Assembly: GCF_000224145.3 (NCBI RefSeq)
Contig: NC_020174.2
Span: forward strand, 3,601,026-3,665,025
Length of the DNA stretch: 64,000 bases
Direction: 5' to 3'
From: Ciona intestinalis
Taxonomy: Eukaryota; Chordata; Ascidiacea; Phlebobranchia; Cionidae
In this document: piece by piece, positions 47,401 through 58,300 of the stretch
Layout of the letters: every line of letters begins with the position of its first letter
How positions within the stretch are numbered: the stretch's first letter is position 1
Made by a program: the position numbers and the translations under genes
Notes under the pieces: model-generated
What the model saw: only the letters and a program-made list of their open reading frames with translations
The model's database searches: none
Told to the model about the DNA's origin: nothing

Positions 47401-50400
47401 CTTTGAAACTGCTGTATGGACCCCAGTTGGTCCGCGTACTGATGGTCTAAACATTATGAATAAACTTACTGTAAATTTATTGGCACTAATGAAAAGGGTT
47501 AGTCTAACCAACTTACAAAAGCTTACTGTAAATTTATTAGCGCTAGTAAAAAACACCGGTACCTTATAGATTAGGCTGGTGGAAAGTGTCAGAGGTTGGT
47601 AATTGGGGTTAGTTCTTAGTTAAGGTATATACAGGTTTATGGTTACTTTAATGGTTAGTAGATAACTTAGATGAGGATTCTTTACTAGCACTAGTTGGGT
47701 AATATATATATATCAATGAATTTTTAGTTTTTCAAATTTTAATTAATGGTAAGTCCTGGTTTAGTTATGTAATACTAATAACACAAATTATACAATATTA
47801 CAAAAAATGTATTTTCACCATCAATTACTTTTTATAGTAGTTGTAGCAAAAAATAGCATTTTGAATCTTTGTTTCATTGTTCCAGGTGTATTTTGGCGGA
47901 GCTTTTCACCAAGAAACCATTGTTTCAAGCTGATCGTGAGCTTGCACAGCTTGAATGTATAAGTCGTGTATGCGGTTCCCCATGCCCTGCAGTATGGCCT
48001 GATGTTATTAAACTTCCACATTTTCATACAATGAAACCAAAGAGACAACACAGAAGGAAATTGAGGGAAGATTTCAGTTAGTAAGTGATTTTTTGTTTGG
48101 AAATTTCATCTTGTAGGCTATACAGTAAGGAGGGGGAAGATGGAACACCTATTTATCGTCCCATTCAGTAGTAAACGCAAAACATTTAAACAATTATAAA
48201 ATCGTATTCTCACGATTTCAATAAACCGTTGTTAATTGTTTAAAACAAGATCAGGATATTTAGATATTATGTGCTAAAGTTGTCCAGTCTTCCCCCACCC
48301 TTCTATACAAAATATTTTTTAGCAGTTTAAGTTTTAAATACTCAGCTAATAAGCAGTTTAAATTTTAAAAATAATCAGTTTAAATTTTAAATACTCAGCT
48401 TAAAATATTTATTTGTTTATTTATTCTAATCCAGCTTACCCACGCTTGCTATTGATCTACTCGACCAAATGTTAACGTTGGATCCAAGCAAACGTTTCAC
48501 GGCTGAAGAAGCGCTTAACTGCCCCTGGCTCAAAAATGTTGACACCAAAAATATGACGATGCCTGAGTAAGTGTGGTTGTTTTAATTTTTGCTTGTTAAA
48601 TTTTGTTTTAAATAATTTTTTTTGCTTGTTAGTTTTTTTTTTATTAAATTTCTGCTTGTTTAATTATGTTTTTAATTGGGTTTTTGCTTGTTAGAATTTT
48701 TTTTTTAATATTTTTTGCTTGTTAGAATGCAAATTTTTACAACACTTGCATTCCAGTTTTCCTCATTGGCAAGATTGCCACGAAATGTGGAGCAAAAAGA
48801 GACGAAAAGAGATGAGAGAAACCGCTCGGTTGGCTGAGGGGAAATCGGCAACAAATGATAAAAAACCTGCAGTGGTAAGTTGAAAAATATAATTTTTCAC
48901 ACTAAAAAATTATGATATATATATTTGAAGTTGTCTGGTGTAATCAGTTTTCTTAATATTTTATTTTGTGTTGATAAAAACCTGCAGTGGTAAGTTAAAA
49001 AAATCTTTTTTTACTTAAAAAAAATATGATCAATTTTAAGTTGTGGTGTAATCAGCCTTAAGTGTAGTAGGGTGGGGAAAGACGGGACACCTTTAGCAAA
49101 TAATATCCAAATATCCTGATCTTGTTTTAAATAAATACCAACAATCTATCGGAGTTGTGGTTATGATTTTATAATTTTTTAAATGTTCTTTGTTTACTAC
49201 CAAATGGGACAAGAAAATAGAATACAAAGGTTTCCTATCTCTCCCACCCCCCCCTACTATATATTTTATTTTGTTTCACCCATTAGAAAAAAGACACCGA
49301 CCTACGTTCAAATAAAAGTAGCGACACATCCAACAACAGTAGCAGCCAGCCTGAAGCATCTTCGGTGAGTAACAACTTATATAACTTTAATATTGTTTAT
49401 CCGGGTTCAAAGCTCGATGCTGCTACCATTGTGGTTGTGTGTTCTTGGGCAAGACACTTAACAGAAATTGTTTTTTTGACATGTCTAAATTGCCTGCCAT
49501 AGATTCCGAAAAAGTAATACCTCACTTTCTAAGTTATATACAATATACATGTAACTTGTAAACAGGCACGAAGTGTATGAACTATGAACCAAAACGCTTG
49601 TGTTATAACAACTGTTAAATTCGTTTTTTACCACCAATATGTTAAAGGCTGCTAGATGTATCACATTTATATAATATGTGTATATAGTAGAGTGGGGGAA
49701 GATGGGACACTTTAGTACACAATATCCAAATATCCTGATCGTATTTTAAACAATTTCCAACGCTCTATAGGAGTCATGAGGATGCGGTTTTATAATTCTT
49801 TGAATTTTCTTCATTTACTATCAAATGGGACGAGAAAAAGGAATGAATCTTCCCCCACCCTACTATATATATATATCCGAGATTGTTTGGTTCAAAAATT
49901 TTAACTAATGATAATTTTCATTCAATCACCACTATATGTTACAGGCTGCTAGTGCTGACAACAAGTCCAGTGAACAAGACGCATTGGTTCGACTGATGCA
50001 AGAAAAGCCAGATATGAACCTTGCCCAACTTGCAAAAGCATGGAAGATGCCAATAGATGAAGAAAGCGTCAAACTGTTGTCATCTGTTAATATTAAAGTC
50101 CTATTTGCTGCTCTTAGTAAAAAGAATGTAAAAGATACATCATCAGAAGGTAAAAGTTGTTTTTAATTTACTTATTCTCTATTATAATTATGCACTTATA
50201 TATTATAATAAAAATTTCTTCTATATAATAATAATAATTTCTTGAATAGTTACACATAGTTTTGCTTTACTTGGCTTACAGCAGAAAAAAACTGTAAAAT
50301 AGAACCCAAGAAAACAGTATACATTTTAATGGTATTCCTAAATATTTTTTTTGTTGATAATTTGGTTTCAGGCTTGACTGGTCTATTGGATCAGCTCCAG

Positions 50401-51613
50401 AAAACGCTTGGAAATGCTGTGAAAAATTCTGCCAAAGGTAAACACGGAAAACCCTTTCTGTATTAAATAGAAATTTTAAGTATAATTTGTTTAGTACATT
50501 TAGTTTTATTCAGGTAAATTTATATGTTCTATTCTATGTGGGTGAGAAACCTGCCGTGTGGCACACCATTGGTCCTAGGATTTAGGCCAGGATTGGCCTG
50601 TTACCTCATAAAAATCTATGTGTTACTTAAAAATTTCAATTTTAATTTCTTATTACCTATCTATTTCTATAGCAGGCCCTGCTGTGGAACATTTTGTAAA
50701 AATGGTATTAGTCCCATAACTTTTGTTGATTACCAATGAATCTGTAATGTAAAAAAAATTGTAAGTGTAATTTTCGCAAACAGACCCAGAGCTTCAAAAT
50801 GTGTTTTAGCCCTTAAAAGTTTTAGAATTTCTTCAATCTTCATATGGTTTATAATACTATGTTTTTTCCCTAAAACCAAATCTATTTTTTGATCATTAAC
50901 AATAAAATGACTTTAGAAGAACCACCAACTCAACAAGTTAATGTTGCACCTCTACCATCACGACCAGGATTGCAAGGTCCTTCATCTCATGAAACATCTG
51001 GCAAGTTTTACTTTTAGAGTTAAATAATAGGGTCTTAGCTTTATTTTTACAATTTCATTCTCACTTTATGCAAGGTTTTATGACTAAAAGGTGTTTAATA
51101 TTACAAAAACTGTCATTTATCAAACTTGTAATATAGTGGGGGAAGATGGGCCACATTTTGCACATTACATCCAAATATACTAATCGTGTTTTATACAATT
51201 ATTGTTCTTTGTTTACTACCAAATGGGATAGGAAAATAGAATAAAAAAGTGTCCCATCTTCCCCCGCCCTACTATAAATTAATAAATTTTATAATTTGGC
51301 AGAAAGATCTGTCATAGCTTCAAGTCAAGGAAAACATAAAAGAACAACAAAGGATGGTGAACGTAGGACAGAGGTGCAAAAGAATGATCATGGACATAAA
51401 ACAAATGAAATACATGACAAGTTTAAAGTTGAAAATCATAATCCACACCACCATCATTCGTCCAGGGCAGGAAATTTGAATCAGAGTTCACATTCTTCCA
51501 ATGAAATGAAACATCCTAGTGCCTCGTACCAATCTGCTGAAAGAAGGAGTGAAAAGAGAGATTCTCGTTCTGACAAACAATTTTTCTACTCCAACGGCCG
51601 ACATAATAGTTAA
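38401..51613 (+). CDS. CDK12: Cyclin-dependent kinase 12/13 homologue
   Basis: Nuclear kinase that pairs with cyclin K and phosphorylates Ser2 of the RNA polymerase II CTD during elongation. Exons joined in phase: 38401-39194, 39506-39663, 39899-39995, 40285-40338, 40503-40572, 41246-41348, 41725-41849, 42174-42257, 43005-43098, 43531-43651, 44180-44326, 44804-44966, 45633-45780, 46170-46326, 46676-46768, 47126-47227, 47886-48080, 48435-48566, 48757-48874, 49287-49364, 49945-50149, 50372-50437, 50917-51000, 51303-51613, giving 1232 aa. The N-terminus is basic and RS-rich ([20 protein letters not shown]), then [14 protein letters not shown]. The kinase domain has [31 protein letters not shown] (PITAIRE-type helix, Ile to Val), [23 protein letters not shown] and [20 protein letters not shown]. 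The C-lobe extension [16 protein letters not shown] matches the CDK12/13 tail. The last intron uses a GC donor. The single gene represents both vertebrate CDK12 and CDK13. Confidence 0.95.
40029..40205 (-). mobile_element. MITE family 1 copy (form B)
   Basis: In CDK12 intron 3, starting 34 bases after the exon. Ends TATAGTACTGTGGGGTAAAA and CCCATCTTCCCCCACACTAC. Confidence 0.85.
40690..40785. repeat. Short tandem duplication
   Basis: The block TTTAGGTAAAAAAGGTGCAT + A(T/C)GCGATTTTTATA occurs twice (about 40695 and 40747). It is separated by CCAACAAGCCACCGA, which also occurs near 37016. Confidence 0.8.
42290..42500. repeat. Tandem duplication in CDK12 intron, ~107-bp unit
   Basis: Two units starting GATAATAATAATAACTTTAT and GTAATAATAATAACTTTATT, each ending near AACAACAGTTGTTAA. 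They lie just after the exon ending 42257. Confidence 0.8.
42735..42965 (+). mobile_element. tRNA-derived SINE copy
   Basis: Short head GCTGTGGCAAAGTGGTTAAG (Box A-like). The central part is shortened, and the 3' body TACATGGTAACTTGTAAGCT, GAACACCCGTGTTATAACGA and CCACGCAAGGATAAAG is intact. It ends 40 bases before CDK12 exon 43005. Confidence 0.85.
43150..43385. repeat. Tandem duplication, ~130-bp unit
   Basis: GCATCTAAATCCTTT... TTTCTTTCAGTTTGTACTTT ... AATCAAAATGTGTC occurs twice (43177 and 43310). Each copy includes a splice-acceptor-like TTTCTTTCAG. Confidence 0.75.
44635..44800 (+). mobile_element. SINE 3' part abutting a CDK12 exon
   Basis: 3' body only (ATTATCAGACATTCATAATA, CTGTAAGCTGGCACGAGGTG, ACACTCGTGTTATAACGACT, CAAGTTACATTTATTCATT). 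It runs to within 3 bases of the acceptor tag before exon 44804, the kinase P-loop exon. Confidence 0.8.
45888..46140 (+). mobile_element. tRNA-derived SINE, best full-length copy
   Basis: Box A-like TGGCAAAGTGGTGAGCGC and Box B-like GGGTTCAAGGCC, then CTCGGGCAAGACACTTAACA, GGGCTGTCTAAATTATC, GAGGTGCATGAAACAGAACA and a 3' end TAAAGTAATA. Lies 30 bases before CDK12 exon 46170. Confidence 0.88.
46370..46620. repeat. Degenerate tandem repeat, AT-rich
   Basis: Repeated AAATTTAAAGACAATAATTT-like units (~22-45 bp) fill the CDK12 intron before exon 46676. Confidence 0.7.
46808..47045 (+). mobile_element. MITE family 1 copy with duplicated left end (form A)
   Basis: The left end appears twice (TGGATGGGACACGGTTTCAT at ~46814 and GTGGGACACCGTTTTATTC at 46866). 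The remainder is one standard copy ending CCCCACCCTACTATATA. In a CDK12 intron. Confidence 0.8.
47440..47545. repeat. Small tandem duplication
   Basis: CTTACTGTAAATTTATT followed by (G/A)GC(A/G)CTA occurs twice, ~63 bp apart (47464 and 47522), in a CDK12 intron. Confidence 0.75.
47560..47705 (-). repeat. Dispersed repeat family 4, inverted copy
   Basis: TAGGCTGGTGGAAAGTGTCA and GAGGTTGGTAATTGGGGTTA are the reverse complement of blocks at 27218-27330. The right end GGATTCTTTACTAGCACTAG resembles the arms of the 26575-26652 palindrome. Confidence 0.7.
48119..48307 (+). mobile_element. MITE family 1 copy (form A)
   Basis: In a CDK12 intron, starting 38 bases after exon 47886-48080. Interior TTTAAAACAAGATCAGGATA kept. 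Confidence 0.85.
48570..48735. repeat. Degenerate TTTTTGCTTGTTA repeats
   Basis: Five units of (T)TTTTGCTTGTTA(A/G) with T-rich spacers in the intron before CDK12 exon 48757. The intron also supplies a very long pyrimidine tract. Confidence 0.7.
49063..49262 (-). mobile_element. MITE family 1 copy (form B)
   Basis: Left AGTAGGGTGGGGAAAGACGG, right end with an expanded C run before TACTATATAT. It ends 24 bases before CDK12 exon 49287, inside the 3' splice region. Confidence 0.85.
49398..49625 (+). mobile_element. tRNA-derived SINE copy, 5' shortened
   Basis: Box B-like CGGGTTCAAAGCTCG, then TGCTGCTACCATTGTGG, CTTGGGCAAGACACTTAACA and a diverged 3' body (ACGCTTGTGTTATAACAACT). In a CDK12 intron. 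Confidence 0.8.
49683..49866 (-). mobile_element. MITE family 1 copy (form B)
   Basis: Same CDK12 intron as the preceding SINE. Left TATAGTAGAGTGGGGGAAGA, right CTTCCCCCACCCTACTATA. Confidence 0.88.
51132..51276 (-). mobile_element. MITE family 1 copy, internally deleted (form B)
   Basis: ~145 bp, in the GC-AG intron before the last CDK12 exon. It ends 26 bases before the acceptor at 51302. Confidence 0.85.
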
Positions 51614-52330
51614 GGCATTCCATTTGTGTACCGGTCAGTAATGCGTTCATGAAACGTGATGAGGCCTTGCTAGTAATCTTAATTTGTATGCCAGTTCTTT
51701 CTCAATTTGTGTTAGAACAAATACAACTTTCGCCAACAAGTTGCAGATTTCTGTTTTTAACTGTATGTTGCAGAAAAGAAATAACATTAAATATCTGTCA
51801 GGGGTTAGGAAGAATAAAACTAGCTAATGTAAAGTGTCAACTTCAGGACGTCTTAATTTTAAAATACGAAGTGCCATGGTCTGGTCTGTCGTATGATTCC
51901 ATGTTAAAACATTGAATAATTAAACCTTAGTCAACACAAAAGATGTTTCCACAAAATGCTAGCTGAAAGTTTTCTACAGTGGTAATATTAATATAAAAAC
52001 TCAACATTCTGGTTAAAATACTGCAGAAATTGAATAAAAACTAGTTAAATGACAGTATTCCGAAAATTAACGAAATATTTTATTCCGTAAAGTGTTTTTG
52101 TACTGTGCCCGTTTTCTACCGACAAAGTGAGAGATGTAAACCTTTTTCTTTTTATAAATGTGAGAAAAAGGATTCTCTCCTATTTCATACAGATTAAAAA
52201 AATATCGGAAATGAACAGAAGTCGCAGGCGGGACAGTGTAGTTGAGTAGGCAATGAACGTAATACTCACCTAATAACCTTGTTTATAAGTAAACATGGCA
52301 TGGACTCGTACAGGTAAAGAATAAATCACA
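51614..52330. other. CDK12 3' region / CDK14 5' region
   Basis: CDK12 3' UTR with AATAAA at 52033-52038, then about 290 bases to the CDK14 ATG that should hold its promoter. An 89-codon open frame at 51649 has no family resemblance and lies in the 3' UTR. Confidence 0.6.
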
Positions 52331-55300
52331 ATGAAGAAATTTAGAAGACGATTCTCTGAGAAAATCACTAAATTATGTGAGTTGTTAAAACAACATGTTA
52401 TCATTTAAATGTAAATCGTAGTAACCAGTTAGCAGTTATGTAACGATTTGTATTTTTGCAGCTGCAGCTTCGTCAACGTATGAAGACAGTGTTGTTGAGG
52501 TTCGTTATAACAGAATGTTGTTCTGATTTTAAAATAATTAATAAGCATACATATACTGTTTAATTACTATACTAACATAACTATAATACATAGAGTTTTT
52601 TCATCATGACGCAGTTTTTGGGTCATTCTTTATTAAAGCTGACTACCCCCACTTTACGTGTCTTTACGCACACTTTGATTTCGATTAGAGATTTAACTTG
52701 ATAATAATTAAACATAAATGGCTATTTGTCAGCTAGGTGTAGCGACCACACTTATTTTCTTCCAATTAAATGAAAATATGTTTTTAACTGTAAGCATGTT
52801 TTACCAACTGTTGTTTTGTTTCTATATCCTGTCTTTTTGTTTAAAATATTTCTAAACCTTCCCTACTGTAATAGAAGAGACAAAAAAGTTATTTTTATAA
52901 AGTGAATATAAAGTTAAACACTCTAATTTTTATCAACAGGAGGATGCTTCATCAGATGTGGAAAAATCATCTCAGTTTGTTCATTCCAAAATAAACAACT
53001 GCACACCCATTAAAGGTAATTACATAGACCACATTAATAACATGTAGAATATCATATGTGTTCTTACATTTTATATAATACTGTGGGAAAAGATGGGACA
53101 CCTTTTCGTTCTTTTTTTTCTTTCTATTTGGCAGTAAACGAAGAACATTCAAAAAATTTAAAACCGTTTCCTTACGACTCCCCATAGACTGTTGCTAATT
53201 GTTTAAAAAACAATCAGGATCTAAGATATTAAGCACTAAAGGTGTCCCGTATTCCCCCATCCTACCATAAATATACATAAATATCCACACAATGCTTGTA
53301 TATTCTTATTTGAAAAGATTGATTTTTCCGGCACCTTCTAAAAACCTTTTAGCTTGTCAGTAAGTCTACCATTCTTTTCCATCAGATTGTTATGCTAGCA
53401 TCAGATATGATTTTGATTGACATCTGTTTATTTTGTTTTAGTTCAGTCAAGTTTTCTCATTGGTTCAGTCGAGTTTATTCACCAAAATAAGCTAAAAACA
53501 TTTAGATACAAATAAAAACATATCATTATTAAACTCTTATAGTTACCAAAGCCCAATTTTGCTTCATTATTTAAACAACTTAATAAATTATTATAAATAT
53601 CTTTGGGTTCCTATAGTAATAGGACAGATATATTTTTTTCATAGCTTTTTTAATTACAGCTAAGTAACTGTACAAATTTCTGAGAATGGCTTATTGTTTT
53701 GGTTTAACAAAACAGAGGAAATGGGAACAAAAGAAAAAACTTAACCATGTTGACGTCATATACATTATACTACCTGTTCCATTTCCACTCAATTAGTGTA
53801 ATATTATTGCTCATAATTTATTTTAATTTAACATTGTCAGCAAATAGAAATACTACAATTTGCTTTTAGTTGTCAAATATTTTAAATACTTTAAAGTAAG
53901 TTATTTATTAGGTGTTGGGTTTATGGGCCAAATCTAACCTAAGTACCAGGTCCTTGACGAAGATTTTACCCACAAAGAATAGAACAGGTCAAAAGTTATT
54001 TACTGTATCATTTAAATATTCTTTTTAATTTTTTTTAAAGAAAATGTTCAACGATTGCCATCATTAAGTGAGGAAGAGATTGACGATTCAGTTTTAAGAA
54101 AAAGGTTTCTTTCGGCCACAACGTCATCTGATGTGTGGAATCAATCAACAAATCATGAAAAGATAGCGAGACGACACTCAAGTCCTGCTTGGGTTAGTTT
54201 TATTTAATCTTAATTTAAAAAAATATGTTTTTAACCGTAAAGGTGTTTAACAACTGTAGTTTTGGCGCTGTCTTTTCGTTTTAAATATTTTTTAATATTC
54301 CCTGCCATAACCAAAGAGACAAATAAAATTTATTATTTTTATTAGGTTGTGATGATTAATAAATGTTTTCAATTTTAGCTTTTTGTTACTGTTGCATGTA
54401 TGGATCGCTCGTTAAGATCAAAACTGCATTAACTTGGAGTTTGTATATTAATAATACCAAAGTCCATTACTATTATTATAGCCTTTTGAACATAGATGCT
54501 TAGCACTTTAGCATTATGGAATAATATACCATTATTAAGTTGAAAGTATTCAATAAATAAATATGCTGATTGCATCAGTTTTAGGGTGTAAAACTTAATG
54601 TTTGTTTTTATTGTTTTAAAATCCTACATTATGTAATTATCTTTTTACTTAAAGGGTATTGGAGAACTTTCACCGTATGGGAAACTTGAAACTTATAAAA
54701 AACTTGGTGTGCTTGGTGAAGGTTCATATGCTACTGTTTATAAAGGACAAAGCAAGTAAGATGCCTATTACCAGTTTAAGTTGCTACACACTTTAGTTTA
54801 CAAAAGAGTTCATAAGACTTGAAGCTAAAACTAAATATCTACAAAAACATTAAAAAAGATTTCCTATTATAAAGTAGTTTCATTATTATTAAATATTTCT
54901 CATAAAATTTGTGTTGGACTTTTTTATTTTCGAGTTACGCTTGAAAAGTTGCTTGAAATTGTATATCATTTGTGACTGCCAAGTGTGATATTTAAGTGTC
55001 TTGATTATATAGTAGGGTGGGAGAAGATTGGACACCGTTTTATTCTGTTTTTTCGTCCAATTTGTTAGTTGACAAAGAACATTCAAAGAGTTATAAAACC
55101 AAATTCATGACTCCCATAAACTGTTTTTAATTGTTTAAAATTTGATCAGGATATTTAGATATTATGTTCTAAAGGTCCCGTCTTTCCCCGCCCTACTATA
55201 TGTTAAAATTTCACACTAAACTGTCATAGGCACACTGGGCAATTGGTGGCACTGAAGGAAATTAGTTTAAATGCTGAGGAAGGAGCTCCTTTTACAGCTA

Positions 55301-58300
55301 TACGTGAAGCTTCATTGTTGAAGACACTCAAACATGCAAACATAATCACACTGCATGATATTGTACACGCTACCACCACTCTTACCTTGGTGTTTGAGTA
55401 CATGGTAAGCCTAATAATGAAGTTAATCGACTAAATCTGCCTACTTCATATATATATTCAGTAATCACCATGCAGTGCGCATTGTAATTTACTAAAATGT
55501 TAGCCCTAAGGCATATTCCGTTATTGCAAAGTGGTTAATAATGTGTTAGAGCATCACTGACCCAGAGCTTGAAATCTGTATAAATTTGCTCCTGTTTTAC
55601 AAAATAGGATTTTATTTAATAGGTAACTGACATAGACTTTACAATCTGTATACATTTGCTTTGATTTTACAAAATAGTATCACTGACCCAGAGTTTACAA
55701 TCTGTATAAATTAGCTCCTGTTTTACAAAGAAGATTTTTTTTATAGCATTGCTGACCCAGAGTTCACAAATTACAATCTGTATAAATTTCCCTCCTGTTT
55801 TACAAAATTGAATTTTATTTAAAAGGTGACTGATCTAAGTACCTACATGGAGTGGTACGGTTCATGTGGAATCCACCCGTCCAATGCCGTACTATTTACC
55901 TTTCAACTTCTGCGTGGACTTGATTATTGCCATCAGCGAAGAATTTTACACAGAGATCTAAAACCTCAAAATTTACTCCTCAGCGATTTGGGAGAGTTGA
56001 AACTGGCAGATTTTGGTGGGTTAAGCTACAGGGCTTGGCTTGGCATTGCTTTAGGCGCACAGTGTGTTGGGCAAAAGCTTCACCAATCAATATTTTATTT
56101 GTTTCGCTGGAATATTGATTGCAGAATAAAAAGTTCTAAATGTGACTTTAATGTTATACCAATGCATCATTAAAAGCTTATGAGCAACTTTAAACCAAGT
56201 TGAATCTCAGTGAATTAAATGTAATGTTATAGTTATTTCAATAATTTACTGATAAAAGTTTCGAAACGTAAATCAAAGCTGAAAATTTTATTTTTAGTCC
56301 GGTGTTTAGAAATGTTCCTTTGTGAAAAAACACATTAAAAGTCTTAGTACTTTTTTTAAACTTTACTTTTTCCATTGTCACGGAACCCAATATTAGTGCC
56401 TGTTTTCCACACATGGTGTACTCACTGTATGATAATCAATGGGTCAAAGTTTTTCATAATATCCACTATGTAATTCAGGTTTAGCTCGTGCAAAATCAAT
56501 TCCTACCAACACATACTCAAATGAAGTTGTAACGTTATGGTATCGACCACCCGATGTTTTACTTGGATCACGAAATTACACAACTTCTCTTGATATGTGG
56601 TAAGTACGACCATAGGCGCCAAACCTGGGGTGGCAGGGTGGGCAGACGTACCCTGAAAAGTCTGCACTTTGTATGTATGAACTACATACACTGAAATTTT
56701 GAATTAATTAGTCAACATTTGCACCAAATTTAATAGTATGTATATTTAACTATAAAAAGAATGACAAAAAAAATTATTAGAAGGTAAATTGATCATTAGA
56801 TAGAAAACAATTTCTCTAATTGGCCGTGCTTTCCATGCATTTAAAAAAGTTTGGGGCCTATATGTAGAATGTTACAAACTAAAATACAAAATGCTAGTAA
56901 CTGATTTCCTGCACAGGGGTGTTGGATGCATTTTCCTTGAAATGTTAACGGGAATGCCCGTCTTTCCCGGCCATTCTGATGCCAATGATCAACTCACAAA
57001 GATATTTAAAGTTAGTTTTATTGTATAGCCTATAGTAGGGTGGGGGTGGATGGGACACCTTTGGAACATATTATACAAATATCCTGATCTTGTTTTAAAC
57101 AATTAACAACGGCCTATAAGAGTTGTGAGGATACGGTTTTATAATTTTTTGATTGTTCTTTGTTTACTACTAAATGGTACAATAAAATAGAATGAAAAGG
57201 TGTCCTATCTTCCCCCATTTATTATACGCCTTGTATTCTTTGTCCGATATTTTGCGAGTTAAGTGCCATTCACCTTGATGGAGACAACTTAAATAGGTTG
57301 TTGAAAGTTGAAACATTGGTCTGTAACTACATGCCAGAAAAACTGTTTTACAAAACTAGTCTACTTGAATTCTGAATCCGCTGAATGTTTTTGCTAATTG
57401 TAGTTTATAACAAAAACAATGACAAGGTAATAAATTATCATTAGTCATTACTATATTTTGTCATTCAATAATCGTATAGACATTCCATAGTATTTGAACT
57501 AATTTTTAGGACATTTTTTTCAATTTATGTTTATAAAAGCTGATAACAACTGCCAGGAAATTAATTTTTTTAATTTACTTTTTTCCTTGCAAAAATTTTT
57601 AATATTGTTTTATTTGCATTTTTTTTATCGTTAACATTATTATTTTTCACAATCAGGTTCTTGGGACTCCTACACCCCAGACGTGGAGAAAACTTCCCTC
57701 CTTTCCGTGTTACGAGGATTATTCTTCGTGTTTTACTCCAGTAAGAAACAGAGTAACTTTTGATGAAACTTTTACGAAAATTTCTCGAATTGAGTTTGGA
57801 GTTGAATTTGCACTGGATCTACTACAGGTAGTTTTAGTGTATGTCGAATTATTTAAGTGAACATTTTCATTTTATCACTGGTTTTTGCCAATGTTTGGTA
57901 AACTGATTTAAATGGCGCAGTGATTTGCATTGAGAAATTTTTAGGTGTGCTGTACAATTTTTAAAATTTAAAAAAAAAGAGTTTTGCAAATAGAAGCTCA
58001 GGCAATCATGGTCAAGTCTGCTCTTTTATATACAGTTATAGACTTTAAAAAAAAAAAAATTTTTTTACAACTTATTTTTTGTTGTAAGGTTTGCGTGATA
58101 TTTTTGTGATTTTTGTAAAATAAAAATGTTTAATAACTAATGTTCTATGCTCCTATTTTAAACCAATTCAAAATTAATGAACGGCTCATTTGTCAAATCT
58201 ATTAACCATCAAAGTTTGCTTTTAATTATGCATGGGGGTGGCTTCATTGGTCGATAGCACCGGCACTCCCATATGAGGAATATAAGAATTTAAAATATTC

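Noticed and set aside
49183-49368. Short open frames at 17131, 49183, 58504 and similar
   Set aside because: They are translations through MITE copies (sharing residues like [16 protein letters not shown]), partly fused to exon sequence.
51649-51915. 88-codon frame after CDK12
   Set aside because: Lies in the 3' UTR before the AATAAA at 52033; no recognisable protein.
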